Counted from the stretch's first letter, positions 25,491 through 38,379 are shown. The stretch: DNA of 64,000 nucleotides from Physcomitrium patens (GCF_000002425.4 NC_037253.1:19787602-19851601), one strand, 5' to 3'. A program made the numbers and translations. The notes: generated from the sequence alone by a model not told the origin.

Positions 25491-26420
25491 GATCTTCTAA
25501 TCTCAAATTCTTATGATTCTATATTTGTGATAGTAGATCGTTTTACCAAGATGGTACATTTTGTACCATATACAAAATCTATCACAAGTGAAGAAACAGC
25601 TAAGTTCTTTCTTAATAATATCTATTGCTATCATGGATTATCCAAGGATATTATATTAGATAGGAGAACTCAATTTGTATCAAGATTTTGGTAGACTCTT
25701 TTCAAGATTCTAAAAGCGGATATAAAACTATCTTTGGTATTCCATCCTCAAACTAATGGACAAATGGAGCATGTTAATCAAGTTTTGGAGCAATATTTAA
25801 GATGTACCATCAACTACCAACAAGATGATTGGACAAGTCTTTTGCAATTGGCAGAGTTTGTTTATAATAATACAGTATATTCTTCTACAAAATAAATACC
25901 TTTCTTTGTCAATTATGGTTATCATCCACAATTTGATACTTTTGACTTTTCAAAAGCTGATAATCCTACAACAAAAGATTTAACAAATCATTTGTCAGAG
26001 CTACATGCAATAATGAAGGCGCAGTTAAAAGAAGCTCAAGAATAACAAAAGATCAATGTGGATGTCTATCAAAAGGAACAACCACCATTCCACATAGGTG
26101 ACAAGGTATGGTTACTTCGTTGCAATATTAAGACCACTCATCCTTGTAACAAGTTGAACTATCGAAGGTTTGGACCATTTTTTATTTCTGCACAAATCAA
26201 TCCAATTGCATATTGTTTATACCTACCAGAGTCAATAAAAATCCATCCAGTATTCCATATATCTCTTCTTGAACCATACAAGACAATGGACATATGAAGA
26301 AGAAGATAAGCTCCACCTCTTCCTATAGAAGTGGACAATAATCAAGAGTTTGAAGAAGAAGAAGTCCTAGATTCAAGGCAGTGTTGAAATAAATTTAGAA
26401 TAACTTATCTATTAGTACAG
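25491..26420 (+). pseudogene. Element C integrase core and degraded chromodomain
   Basis: Integrase core resumes with DLLISNSYDSIFVIVDRFTK, then FHPQTNGQMEHVNQVLEQYL and AEFVYNN. The GPY-like region follows at 26058-26297 (HIGDKVWLL, RRFGPFFI, HPVFHISLLEPYK). The chromodomain region (about 26330-26420) is full of stops, unlike element B's copy. Confidence 0.85.
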
Positions 26421-27081
26421 ATATGATATTAGTGAACACACATGAGATTTAGTAAAGAATCTTGTAAATACAGCATAGGCGATGGAGGCTTTTTATCGAC
26501 GACATCCATCAAAATCAAAATGAAAGCCTTCTTTATAAAAGAAACAAGATCTAGGCAAGATAACATTCTAATTTCAATCTTTGTTTGTAACTTCATTCTA
26601 GTTGTGACGTTGAGGAGATGGAAAACTAACAACCAACAGATTCGACTCAAGGGCCTTTATTTGCTGACCCGCTGGATAAGACATTATAATTGTCACAAGC
26701 TTCAAGACGATGCAATTAAGATGAAGATCCTCAAGAACGACATGTTCTTCCTCAAATAGATAGCAAGATACAATGCGTTTGATATCACGACCTCAGAAGG
26801 GACTCTTGATGTTTGGTAATTTTACTTGAAATAGGAACAACTTCTAACAGTGTTCCAAATATTTTATTTATAGGAAGATATAAAGGCCTCAACAATGATC
26901 AAATAATTGGGTGGTCTTCCCGCCCTAGTATACGACACTATTGATGGTTAAGAGGCCCTATCAATCATCTTCAAAGAGAACAAAGATTAGAGTATATAGC
27001 AAATACAATTTGCCGCATCTTAGACTTCCTCGACATGTGATCATCGCTCCTCATAGAACTCTTTCTTGGAAGGGGAGATAA
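26421..27081 (+). other. Element C 3' tail between chromodomain and 3' LTR
   Basis: About 660 bases shared with element B (18267-18449 plus 27633-28010). One stretch (about 26930-26975) translates as HY, a stop, then WLRGPINHLQ. Element B keeps it open as GHYSWLKGPINYLQ. The polypurine tract lies at about 27068-27081. The function of the tail is unknown. Confidence 0.65.
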
Positions 27082-27632
27082 TGTCACTGACATATATTTA
27101 TTGTAATTGTTACTTAGGTAATATGAATATGTAGAAGTAAATAAAAATAGATTAATTTCATAATATCTTTATAGGCAAGTTTCTTAGAAGCTTCATAAAT
27201 ACTGCTTTGACTTTACATGTGTTTATATTTGATTAGTAGGTTAGAAACTTCGTCAACAAGTTAACCACGTGCCATACATATTGGTAGCTTGGAGAACAAG
27301 CTAACTATGTGGTGCCTATATAGAAAAATTGCCTCGCAAGTTAAGATATGTGTTGTATAAAGTCAACACATTTTTGGAGGTCCTATAGAATGTTGCCACA
27401 TAGCTCCTAAGTAGATAGTATATATAGAGACAAGAGTGAAGCCTTCTTCACTCTTATCAACTCTTTTCTTACTTCTAGTCTAGTTTCAAGGGTCTCTAGT
27501 TTTCTTGTCTTTTGGCAATAGCCATTCAAGTTTCTTTCTTAATATATATATTTAGTTATTTCTATTTTGTCATCTTTCTTTGAAAAAAGTCTTACTTATT
27601 TATTTGTTTTTATCAAGTTTTTATCCTTAATA
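27082..27632 (+). repeat. 3' LTR of element C
   Basis: Starts TGTCACTGACATATA after the polypurine tract and ends TCCTTAATA. It is followed by the TCAAG duplication and the resumed element B tail. Confidence 0.9.
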
Positions 27633-28010
27633 TCAAGACGACATAATTAAAATAAAGACTTTCAAAAATCACATATTTTTCTTAAATATATGATCTAAAA
27701 TGTATTATATCTTATCTTATCTTTAAAGAGATTTCTAATGTTTGATAATTTTATTAGAGGTAGAAATTATTCTTCATAATATTATAAATTTTATATTTGA
27801 AAGAAGTTATAAAGGCCTTTAATAATGATAAAATAATAGGATGGTCTTTCTACTTGAGAATGGGACATTATTCATGGTTGAAAGGACCTATTAACTACCT
27901 TCAAAAGAAACAACAATCAAAGTATGTAGCAAAAAAATTTGTTGCATCTTGGACTTCTTCAATATATGATCTATGCTTCTTGTAGAACTTTTCTTTAGAA
28001 AAAGGGGTAA
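27633..28010 (+). pseudogene. Element B 3' tail, resumed after element C
   Basis: Continues the element B sequence interrupted at 18449. A 62-codon open frame at 27797-27985 corresponds to a broken frame in element C. It ends in a purine run AAAAAAGGGGTAA, the polypurine tract before the 3' LTR. Confidence 0.7.
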
Positions 28011-28549
28011 TGTCACAAATATACTTATAGTTACTTATATAATATGAATAGATAAAAATAAATAAAAATAAGTTAATTTTATAATATCTTGTTGAAAAGC
28101 TTTCTAAAAGCTTCATAGATGTGATTTCATTTTTAAACATGTCTATAGTAATTGATAGGTTAGAAACTTAGTTGACAAATTAGCTACATATCACATGTAT
28201 TGATTGTTTAAGATATAAACTAACTATGTGGCGCACATATAAGAAACTTACTTTACAAGTTAAGATATGTGTCTCACAAACTAAACATGTATTAGGAGTC
28301 TTATAGAATGTTGTCATATAGCTTTCAAATAGATAATATACATAGATGTAAGAGTAAAGCCATTTTTATTCTTATCAACTCCTTTCTTGCTTCTTATATA
28401 ATTTCAAAAGTTTCTAATTTTTTAGCTTTTGGCAAAAGCCATTATAATTCTTTATTAAATATATTTACTTTCTTACTTTTAGTTTATCATCTCTTTCGTA
28501 TTCATTTTTCTCTTATTTACATATCTTCTTTGAGTTCTTATCTTTGATA
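28011..28549 (+). repeat. 3' LTR of element B
   Basis: Starts TGTCACAAATATAC and ends CTTTGATA. It matches the 6096 copy over its full length. Confidence 0.9.
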
Positions 28550-28623
28550 AGTAATGATGCCAAAACACCAAAGAAAAACATGATTTTTTTTCTATATTAA
28601 TTGATTCTATAAAGTCAAGAATT

Positions 28624-28740
28624 AGTTAAGTCTTCTCCAATTTTAGTGAAATTTTTGTAGAGATGTTGGACAATTGATACAAAAATAAAATTATTCAACA
28701 TCTCTACAAATATTGCACTAAAATTGGAAAAGACTTAATT
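28624..28740. repeat. Long near-perfect inverted repeat (117-nt foldback)
   Basis: Arms 28624-28670 and 28695-28740 are complementary over about 46-47 nt with roughly five mismatches or gaps, around a 24-nt loop. Shared core segments include CCAATTTTAGTG and TTTGTAGAGATGTTG. It lies between the element B 3' LTR and the solo LTR. It could be a foldback MITE or a hairpin RNA locus; the sequence alone does not decide. Confidence 0.8.
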
Positions 28741-28989
28741 TTAATATCTTATCTATTACTTTCTTTTTTTTAGAATATTATAACATTTTAGGTGCACCAA
28801 TCTCCAATCTTAAGAACTTACAATCCAACTTCTTACTAATTCTAAATTAAAATCTTACAAAGTTAAAGTTTTGACATCAAAGACTTACCTCTTTAGTTGT
28901 TTTCAGCCAATAAATTTTTTTATCTTTGTTTTATTTAGAAGAGCAAGCTTTACTTACCTTCAATCTATCTTATATTGATCTTATATTAT
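28741..28989. other. AT-rich spacer between the foldback and the solo LTR
   Basis: About 250 bases of AT-rich sequence in which I see no coding or repeat signature. Confidence 0.5.
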
Positions 28990-29534
28990 TATCACAAAAA
29001 TACATATTTATTCTAATAATTATCTAGATAATATAAATGAATAAAAATATATATAAGTAAATTAATTTAATAATATCTTATATAATGGCTTCTTAGAAGC
29101 TTCATAGATATGATTTTACTTTTATATGTGTCTATAGATGATTAATAGGTTGAACACTTGACCAACAAGCTAGCCACGTGTTGCACATATTAATAGATTA
29201 TGGTACAAGCTAACCATATAGCACACATATAAGAAAATTGCCTTGTAAATTAAGATATATGTCTTAAAAATTAGACATCTGTTGGAGATTTTATAGAATG
29301 TTCTTATATAGCTCCGAGTTAGATATTATGTATAGATGTAAGAATGAAGCCTTCTTTATTCTTTTCAATGCCTTTTTAGTCATTAGTCTTGTTTTAAGAC
29401 TTTTTAATCTTCTTGTCTTTGGCAATATCCATTCCAATTTTAATATTATATTAATTTTGAGTGAATATATATTCTTTCTAAATAACACAAGAGTATATTG
29501 AATTTTTATTTGTTTGAAATTCAAGTCCTTAATA
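28990..29534 (+). repeat. Solo LTR of the element B/C family
   Basis: Full-length LTR from TATCACAAAAATAC to GTCCTTAATA with all family blocks. Flanks are ATTAT (left) and GCCAT (right), which differ by three transitions and fit one duplicated GCCAT. No internal region is attached, so it probably arose by LTR-LTR recombination. Confidence 0.82.
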
Positions 29535-32500
29535 GCCATGGTGGCATACAAATTACTCCTCAATTGCTATCTCTTTCTATATTTATTTGACTTAAATTTT
29601 TTTTAAACTTATCTTTCTTACCTTATTGTAGCCTTTTGTATGCACTTTATGATAAAATATTAAGTGAACATTGAAATACCTTCACAATTTCAAAGAGGAT
29701 GGATGTCTATTCATTTTCTTTTTTAAAGAAGTTACACAAGGTATCCAAATCTAGTATTGGTACTACAATAATAATATTACTTTATGTTCTAAATTTTGAG
29801 TTTAAATTAGAAGTCATTTAGAATACTAAAATAGAGACTCAATTATGATATTAGTGATATTTTAGAATGTCATTGTTATTATATAGTAGTATTATATTGA
29901 ATAAACTTCATATTTTTTTTAAAACTTTATATCTTTTGTCTCTTTGGTCTAGTTTATTCTTTAAAAGTCACCAAAAATTTCATATCTAATGTAATTTTCA
30001 AACGTCCCTTAATCGTTAGTGGTTGTAAGATCAAGACTATTGGCATTAATTTCTTTTGATAAATATTTTTTATTCTTTGTCCAAAACTTCATAATTTTAA
30101 TGTTTCTTACATTGTTTGTTCTTTGAAAGAATACTAAAGACTTAGTAAGGTGACTCTTTTGTTTATACCTACTACATAGTTGCATTATTACAATTTCTCC
30201 TTTAAACACTCCAAAAGGCTTCTATTGGTGGAGAAGGCATTCTCTGCTCCTCACTCAAATCTAATTCTCTTTAGATATTATAAATTATTGCTGGATTAGG
30301 TGGCAATGAAGATAAATTGTACCATATATGCCCTTTAATAGATCAACACATTTCATTTGGAGCTACTACATTACTTCAAGACCGTTACTTATTAACATGA
30401 CATTAAACTTAGTGAGAATTAAAGGACTTCATGTGCTTCATATTATCCATGGAACTTCGTCATTTACTACAATTTAATTGCTACATGCTCTAAAAATATA
30501 TATGTTTTGACTTAATATTGTCATGTCATTGCTTTGACAAGGTCAGCATGCTATCACTTCTTTCAATGCTTAAGAACACACAAGTCTATCAAGTCTTATT
30601 AAAAAAAGTGAAGTTAAATGGTGAATGAAAATGATATACAACAATAATTCTCTCATCTCTTTTATACTACTACATGAGGCTTGACTACACAATTGGATGT
30701 CCACAAATTTACACTTGCTAAGGCCTCACACCTTAGTATTTAATTTGATCTTTTTTGCATAAATCACTCAAAATATTATATTGTCACTTAGAATCATTAA
30801 TGACTATAAATTCCTATGTCAATACTATTATTACTATGATTAATAATTATATCAACACTAATTTATAAATTGTAGCTAATCTATCATATGTTGAAATCTA
30901 TCAACCTTTTACATCTATCAAATCTTTCTAATATCTTTAACTAATTTTGGCAATTCCTTTGACTTTCATGCATTTTTTTTTGTTGGAATATGTTTTGTAT
31001 CAATGATCACGTAATTTGGATAGAGCTTATATGTCAAGTTATTTTATTAGTTGGTTGTCCACATAATGGCTTGTGTAAGGAGACAAATGAAACCTAAATC
31101 GTATATCTTGCATGTATACTATCTTAATCAATTCAAGTTCAGTTGTTCTTCAAAATAATTACATGTCTTTATCTTCGTGTTTTTTTTTAATTAATTGTAA
31201 GTCAATTTTTTATTATTTGACCATTTCAAAACTTTAGTTTAATATCTTAATATTCAATTGGTTTGAAATAGTTCTCTCATTTAGGATAATTTAGTTCTCT
31301 CATTTTTTTTGTTCCAATTACTTATAATTTTTATTTTTTTAATAATATTTTCATTCTCTTTATATTTTTATTTCTTCTATATAATTTAATTATCTTATTC
31401 CTATTTAATCTAACTTATATTATTAGACTATCTTAATAAGATATCTTTTAATTTATATAAATTTTATAAGTGACTATCATATCTTTAATCTAAAAATAAT
31501 ATTCTTATAAGTATTAATTATTTATATTGAATCTTAATATAAAAATATATTCTTTTTACCATAATATAGGATAAAAAATAAATATAGCCTATTAATTTTT
31601 TTATTTTTAAAATCAAATTAATTTTCTCTCATTTATTGCTTGCTTGTTTTCTTAGAATAATAGATAGAAAGCAGCTTAATATTTTAATAAGTATGTTTAT
31701 AATTATTATCACATAGCAATAGTAAAAAAAAATTTAAAGACATAAAGTCTTACATTTTATTCATATTAATAGTTGTGGTGATAGACTTGACATGGTTTCT
31801 AGCAATGAATGTAGATTTATATAAAAAATTTAATTTTGGAGATTAAATTTGTTATGGGCCTTCTTCACCTCTCCTTTTGGACTTAGTTTTTTAACTACAA
31901 ATATAGTTTAAACTTTTGAGTTTGATTAAAATATCATTTTTAAAAACTTCAATTTCAAATATTCATCTCTATCTTATCTTATACTAGAGATTAAGTATAA
32001 TTGGCCTTAGACTATAGGCTTTTAAATATATAAATAGAAAATTATATATTATACATGTATCTTAGAGGATTGAATCTATCCATCTATTAAAGTGGAAATA
32101 TTAATTTTATTGCTTACAAAATAGGTATAAATAGGATGTCTAATTTGGCTAAATAGGACTTTAAGCTACCAACTATTACGTATTGACATTCATATTAGTA
32201 ATTAAGATGAAGATTCTAAAATTAAAAAATTAAAAAATATAATTAACATATAAGTAAATTGATTATTTTTTAAATTAATTTTAATAAAATATAAAAAATT
32301 ATATCTAAAATATCTAAAATTTAAATTTAAAATATCAAAAAATAATTAAAAAGACCTTAGATAATTAATTACTTGATACTTAATAATTATTATTAAAATA
32401 AATATACATATTTATATATTTTAAGTTAGAAAATTTGATTATATTGGTTGAAAGTAGGTTAATGAAGTAGCTATGACGGAACTTCATGCCAAAAAAAAAA

Positions 32501-33608
32501 AACAAACACAAACACAAAAACAAACTAAGTTTGATTATGAAAATAAAAATAAAAATAAAAAATTACGTGATTTAAGTATTAGATTTTTTTATCAAAATTT
32601 AAAAGCTAAGATTTATAAATAGAGATTCTATCTCAATATTTTTTTTAATATTTAAAATTAAAAATAATTTATATATCTAAAAGTGTAAAAAATTTAAAAC
32701 TAATTTAATGGTATAATTGAAGTTGATGCTTATTAAAATTATTAGAATTTGAGTAATATTTAAGTTTTTATAAAATATTTTAAGAATTAAAATTTAAGAT
32801 TTGATAAAGTTTGTGACTAAGAATTTTATGGAATTGAAGATTTTATAAGGCCAAAGGAGTTAATTATTTTATATCTATGCATTAAAAATAAGATTTTTTT
32901 TAAATAAGTACTACAGCTGAGTGGTTTTAAAAAACTTAGTTTAAATAATCCTAGGAAAATAAATAAATAATTGTCATCTAAAATGTTGATTGTTTCTTGA
33001 AATTGTTTTTGTCTTCAAGGATCTTTTTAATTAGACATAAAGACTTAAGATTTTTGCTACCTATTTTAATACAAAATATGTATAGACTACTATACCATAA
33101 AATCAAAAATATTTATTTATAACTATTTTCTTAGACTTTATATAAATTTTATCAGAATCATTTCTATAATAGATTCTATTTATATTTAAATATGACTAAT
33201 TCAAATAAAATTTTAAAATATCTTTTTAAGTATAAAATGTAAAAAAGTAACTAATTCTTAATTATAATGGCATTAATTTAGAATTATTTATTTTTACTAT
33301 CATCAAGTATTAAAATTTGTTGACTAAGGTCTTCTACCTTTAATTTTAAATTCTTATTTATTAATTATAAAATTAATTTATTTTTTATTTTTTATTATAT
33401 AATAAATATTATAAAAATGTAATTTTAAATAAATAAATATTTTATTTTTTCATTATATATAGAGGTTTTCAAAGTAATTTATAGATGTAATTTAAAAAAA
33501 TCTCCAACATTAGAATCACATATATTGCTACAAATTAAAATTTTATATTAATTATAAAAAATAATACTTACTAATAATCTAAATACATACAAAAATTTAT
33601 ATATATTC

Positions 33609-33672
<64 letters not shown>

Positions 33673-34253
33673 AAATAAATATTATATATTTAAAATATTA
33701 AAGCTCTAAAAAATAATTTAAATTTAGGTATTAAACATTACAAATTAGATTTTGATGTTAATGAAAATCTATTTTATTTTAAAAGTGATACATATATTCA
33801 TATATATTTATATATTTGTATTCTTATATATAAATTATAATAAAAGTAGCTTGCTTGGAAGCTAACTTGATTTAGAAATTTATAAAATAAGCTCCAGCTT
33901 AGATTTTAATAAAAAAAAAACAATCAATTCAATGGATGTTTTCAATGTTTCATTCTTCTTATGGATAGGAGCCACCAATTACTCTTCTTTTTATCTCTAG
34001 TATGAATAATTTTAAAATGTACTTCATACTAAGAAGACAAAGTAAAAGGCATTAATCTTGAAATGCTTTGATTAGATAAAATCAAAAAACTTTTTTAAAT
34101 TGACTTTTATATATAAAAAAAATAAATTTAAAAATCCTAAAAGAAAAATATGAAATAGAATCTATTTTTTAATATAGCATGAATGATATTATTTTCTATT
34201 TGTTCTTAGATTAACTTCGAAGAATTTATTTTTAAAATATATAAAAAGACATA
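29535..34253. other. Extremely AT-rich, gene-free stretch
   Basis: No domain is recognisable in any frame. Sequence from about 31200 to 34250 is dominated by A/T homopolymers and short AT words, with almost no CpG. It is probably very old decayed transposon DNA, but no LTR or motif remains that would show it. Confidence 0.55.
33611..33669. repeat. (TA)n microsatellite
   Basis: An almost uninterrupted TA dinucleotide run of nearly 60 bases. Confidence 0.95.
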
Positions 34254-34405
34254 TGTTACAAAATTAAATGTATTATGAAAACATGATGGATATCATTTAT
34301 TGAAAACAAAATGAGTCGAAAGCTAAAAGAAGGGTACTTTTAATATCTTAATTAAGAACTAGACAAGTCACAACTTTTAGAACATATAGTATGGGATATT
34401 CAATA
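34254..34405 (-). repeat. 3' LTR of element F
   Basis: Shares long blocks with 38940-39092, for example TATCTTAATTAAGA and ACATATAGTATG. Confidence 0.88.
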
Positions 34406-34439
34406 TTCCTCTTTAAAAAAAAAGACTTAATTCTCTACT

Positions 34440-35110
34440 GAAATAAGACCTAATATATTTCTAAAATCTAGAAACTTATCTCTAAGAAAAGGTTTTGTAA
34501 AAATATTTGCCATCATCTGCTCTTTAAGACAATATTCTAAATCAATTCATTCTTTTTTAATGCATAACCTAATAAAATAGTATTCTATATTCTAATACTT
34601 TAAACAACTATAGTGTGCTAGATTCTTAGCAATAACAATGGCATTTTAGTTATCTTTATAATTAAAAATCTTTTCTAACTCAAAAATGTTATAATTCCAA
34701 AATACTTTATGAAGCTACAAAGCCTCCTTTATTGTAGCAACCAAAGCTGTACACTTTGACAAAACAGAAACTAAAGATTGCTTCTTACTTAACTAAGTGA
34801 TAATTGCCTTGCTCAATATAAATGCATAACCTCTTATTCAATGGCATGTCTCCACACAATCTATTCTATTTGCATCACTATAGCCTACAAGTTAAAAATT
34901 TACTTTTTTTCTTTCATATTATAATATCTAATATTTTATTCCTTAAAAGTAATGAAATATTTGTTTTATTCCTTATCAATGTAAAACATATAGATGTACT
35001 ATGTGTTGAGCAAAGTATTGGCAAGCAAATGAAATATCATACCTTGTACCATTTACAAGGTATAATAATAAACCTAAAGCTTTTTAATAAAGATTTATAC
35101 CTTTTGCATC
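34440..35110 (-). pseudogene. Element F RNase H remnant
   Basis: Minus-strand translation shows the Ty1/copia RNase H pattern: GYSDANRIDC, GYAFILSKAIIT, LSKKQSLVS, then KEALWLHKVFW, and near the end MANIFTKPFL. Stops interrupt it. Confidence 0.8.
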
Positions 35111-35132
35111 TAAAAAATTAGCATTCTCATGC

Positions 35133-35281
35133 TTTTTGCAAGATAAGAAAAATGGTACATGACTTTCTACTATTAATGTAGTTACTCCATTTGAATCTTT
35201 TTTTTTCAAATTCTTCCAATTTTCGACTTTATACTTAATTTAGCTCAAATTAATAGTACCATTTTTCTTATCTTGCAAAAA
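35133..35281. repeat. 26-nt perfect inverted repeat inside element F
   Basis: Arms 35133-35158 and 35256-35281 are exact reverse complements (core GCAAGATAAGAAAAATGG) separated by 97 bases. It lies between the RT and RNase H remnants of the copia element. It may be a small foldback insertion or a local inverted duplication. Confidence 0.9.
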
Positions 35282-35284
35282 ATC

Positions 35285-36110
35285 AATGCAAAAAAATTAC
35301 TATTTTTACCAAGGTCTTTCATCTTGTAGCACTCTTGCAATTCATCCTTAAATTTTATAACGATCTCAAAGTTCTTACTACCAATAAATACATCATTAAT
35401 AAAAATAATTAGTGCAAGAATTGATCCTTCAATGTACATTGTATACAAACAAGAGTTTGTTTTTGAGCGCTCTCAATGAAGATTTAATAAAGATTTATTC
35501 AAAATTTTGTTCCATCCATGTTTAGATTATTTCAAACCATATAAAGTCTTTAGCACTTGCAAGACTTTGCCTTTGTGTTTTTATGGAACTCCTAAACCTT
35601 CTAAAATATTCATATAAATATCTTTTTTTTAAATTTTGATATTTAAATAAGCTAAAATAATATCAAATTGTAACATATTCTAACTAAAGATAGCAACAAT
35701 TACAGCAAATATATAAGTTATTGTAAGGCGAGCAACTAGTGCAAAAGTTTCTTAATAATCAAGACCTTTCACTTAAGTAAAAGCCTTTGCAATCAATCTT
35801 GCTTTAAAATATTTACTAAAGCCTTCACTAGCAATTTTTTTTTTTAAAAAAATCCATTTTGAATCCATAGCCTTTTTATCATTGGATAAAAATAAAAATT
35901 TCCTTGTACCATGATCTTTCAAAAAATTGAGTTCTTCTGTCATGGCATGATTCTATTCTTTGCTAAAAGATGAATTCATAGCTTGCTCAATAATCTCTGG
36001 TTCTGCATATTCATCAAAATAAATCACATGCACTATTTCAATTGGCAAGTTATAATCTCCTCAAAAAAAAAATATATATCTTTTTTCTAAAGCGTGCAAT
36101 GCATCTTACA
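35285..36110 (-). pseudogene. Element F reverse transcriptase remnant
   Basis: Minus-strand translation shows AMDSKWIFLKKK and YFKARLIAKAF (about 35770-35880), typical of the copia RT start. The catalytic block at about 35390 reads LALIIFINDVFIGSKN, and ELQECYKMKDLG follows. FIND for Y/F-V-D-D is a D-to-N change by one transition. Confidence 0.82.
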
Positions 36111-38379
36111 ACCACTTATAATATTTGTTGGATCAATGCCATGTACATAACAATATCTTCATGGTAGAGCTTCAATGATTGCTTCTACTTTTGGTTGATG
36201 GAATTCCACTACTTCTATTGATATAGGATTTGCTTTTCCTTGCTTTTCCTTCAACCATTTCTTTATCCAATCCATCATGCCCATGTAATCTTGAGGCTTG
36301 ATGTTCAGATATTTCTAATTTATTTGAATGTTGGAAATCTAATATATCAGGATTATTTCTATGATTCATATCTTCTCAAATTTTCTCTTAAAAGGTGAAA
36401 GGCTCACTAAGTAACTCAATCTTGTTATTATGAAAAATTACATCTTGACTAAGAATCATCTTCTTTTCAAGTAGAAAATTTTTATATCTTTTTTTTACTT
36501 TTTAATATCCAAAAAATATCCTTCTTTGCCTTTGTATCAAGTTTTTGACATTTTTCTTTTAGTATGTAATATCAAGTAAGAAAACCAAAGAAATGAGTAT
36601 TTTGAAGAAAAGGTTTTTCATTATAAAAAACTTCTTCTAGTATCTTATCATTGAGTCTGGCAAGTGGAAGGTGATTGTAAGTCCAAGTCACAAATTTTCT
36701 TCCAAACATTTAATATTAATGATCCAGCTTAGTATTGTCTAGAAGTGTTTGTATTCCTTCAAAAATAATCTACATCATGCCAAAAATTTCATGTATATAT
36801 GCAAAAGTGATCATGAATCGAATACCTTCTGCTTTAAAGTGAGAACCAAGCTTATTATTTAAGAATTTAGTACCTTAATCAATGAAAAAAGTTTTTATTT
36901 TTTTTTACAATTCTTTTTTATGCCTCTACTTCTCAAGTCTTATAAACAGCATGTATTTGGTCTTTAATTTAAAGAAATACAAGGCTATAATAGCCAAAAT
37001 ATTCATCAATCTATTTAACTAACTAGTTGGCACTACCAAAGTTAGTCATATCAAAATAAACAAGATTAGAGACTATTACATCTAAAATATCATTGGCATG
37101 CTTATGCTTATGTGAAAAAGGTTGTCTATAGGCCTTGCCAATAATGCATGATTCATATATGGATATTTTATCTTTCTTCTCCTTAATCTTTAATCCTTCA
37201 ACTTAATTCATCTGCTCTGTCTGTCTTATTGTGTGCATTGAAGCATGTGCTAATATTTGATGTTATTCAATAAGTGTACGATTTAAAATAGATGAGCTAG
37301 AAACTATGGCAACTTCTTCAATTTCACAAGGTATAAAGTAAGCTTTATTTGCTAATATGCTTTGTGTGAGTAAGTTATCAAAAAATAAAATTCAATCAAC
37401 TCTATTGACATTCAAGTTAGATTTACAACCTTTCTTGTATAAAGTTGCAATTGATAATAAAGTATTAAGTGCTTTAAGAAATCAGTCGATATCTTTCATA
37501 ATCAAAAGAATGCATTTTTTCTATAGAGTCTAAAATTATGAGATGCATCTCACCTAAGCCTTGTGATTTGCTAATACCACCATCATGATCTTAGAGTTAG
37601 ATAGTCGTATTTTCATCAAAATTAAGAAACTTACTCTTGTCTCTTTCGATATATACATCCATTGAACTATCAATGCATATGTAATGTCATAATTGAAACA
37701 ATGATGCAATCATTATTTTTAAATTAAATAATATCTTTTGGATTGAAAAAGTAACAATATTTTCAAAATTAACTATACCATTGCTATTTTTTTAGGGCAT
37801 TTTGCATCACCTCATCAATGTCCCTTCTATCTAGAAGTCCTACAAGTACTTCTAAACTTATCAAACTTAGGCTTCTATTTTTATTGTAGATAGTAATTTT
37901 TTAAGACTTATTTTTTTCTTCCGTTCATTATTAAAGTAGAAAATAGAAAACTAATCTTCTCTTTCTTTTACATCTCTTCCTCAGGGAAAATAGATTGCAC
38001 TATCATTTTTGTGATCTTTTTATAATATAATAGACTAAATAAATGAATCCTAAGATTTTGGTAATGTGGTAAGTATAAAAAATGTCGTACTTTGTTTGTT
38101 CGTTTCACCACTAACTTCAACATTTTGATCTGTAAGATCAAAAATCTCTCAAAACAAAAATCTCCATGGATTTTCTATCCACTTATCAAAGATTATATAA
38201 TTTCTTCATTAAAAATATTTCAATAATAACTCCTAAGGATTTGTAGATCTTAGCCCATATGTTCCACATCTCTTTTGCAATATTACATTTGTGTATATGA
38301 GTGAATTGCAAAGGCTTAATATTGAGTGTAATCAATACTTGTACTTCTGCTTTACTTGATTCCTATTTTAATTTTCATC

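Larger units (their letters stand above)
18450..27632 (+). mobile_element. Element C: younger Ty3/gypsy chromovirus nested in element B
   Basis: LTRs at 18450-19011 and 27082-27632. Flanking 5-mers TCAAA (18445) and TCAAG (27633) differ by one G-to-A change. The element B tail reads on exactly across the junction (CATAGCCTTCAA then GACGACATAATT), which proves the nesting. Removing inserts D and E leaves 6,376 bases. Internal order: primer site, gag with CCHC knuckle, protease, RT, RNase H, integrase, chromodomain, 3' tail, polypurine tract GGAAGGGGAGATA. It is better preserved than B but has premature stops (for example TAG at 21146) and lost catalytic residues. Confidence 0.92.
6096..28549 (+). 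mobile_element. Element B: decayed Ty3/gypsy chromovirus carrying nested insertions
   Basis: LTRs at 6096-6631 and 28011-28549 bound the oldest element of the stack. Flanking 5-mers AATGA (left) and AGTAA (right) differ by two G/A transitions, so an AGTGA target duplication is plausible. Removing inserts A, C and G plus their duplications leaves about 6.38 kb, the same as element C's core. Remnants in order: gag (about 6890-7747), zinc knuckle (about 9030), protease (about 9270 onward, resuming at 14946), RT (about 15600-16150), RNase H, integrase zinc domain (about 16980-17084), integrase core (about 17200-17800), chromodomain (18054-18266), and a 3' tail resuming at 27633. Every domain carries stops and frameshifts. 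The element cannot be autonomous. Confidence 0.9.

Noticed and set aside
6096..29534. Regularly repeated blocks considered as a CRISPR or tandem satellite array
   Set aside because: The five copies of about 540 bp are LTRs bounded by TG...(C/T)A ends and target duplications, spaced by coding remnants.
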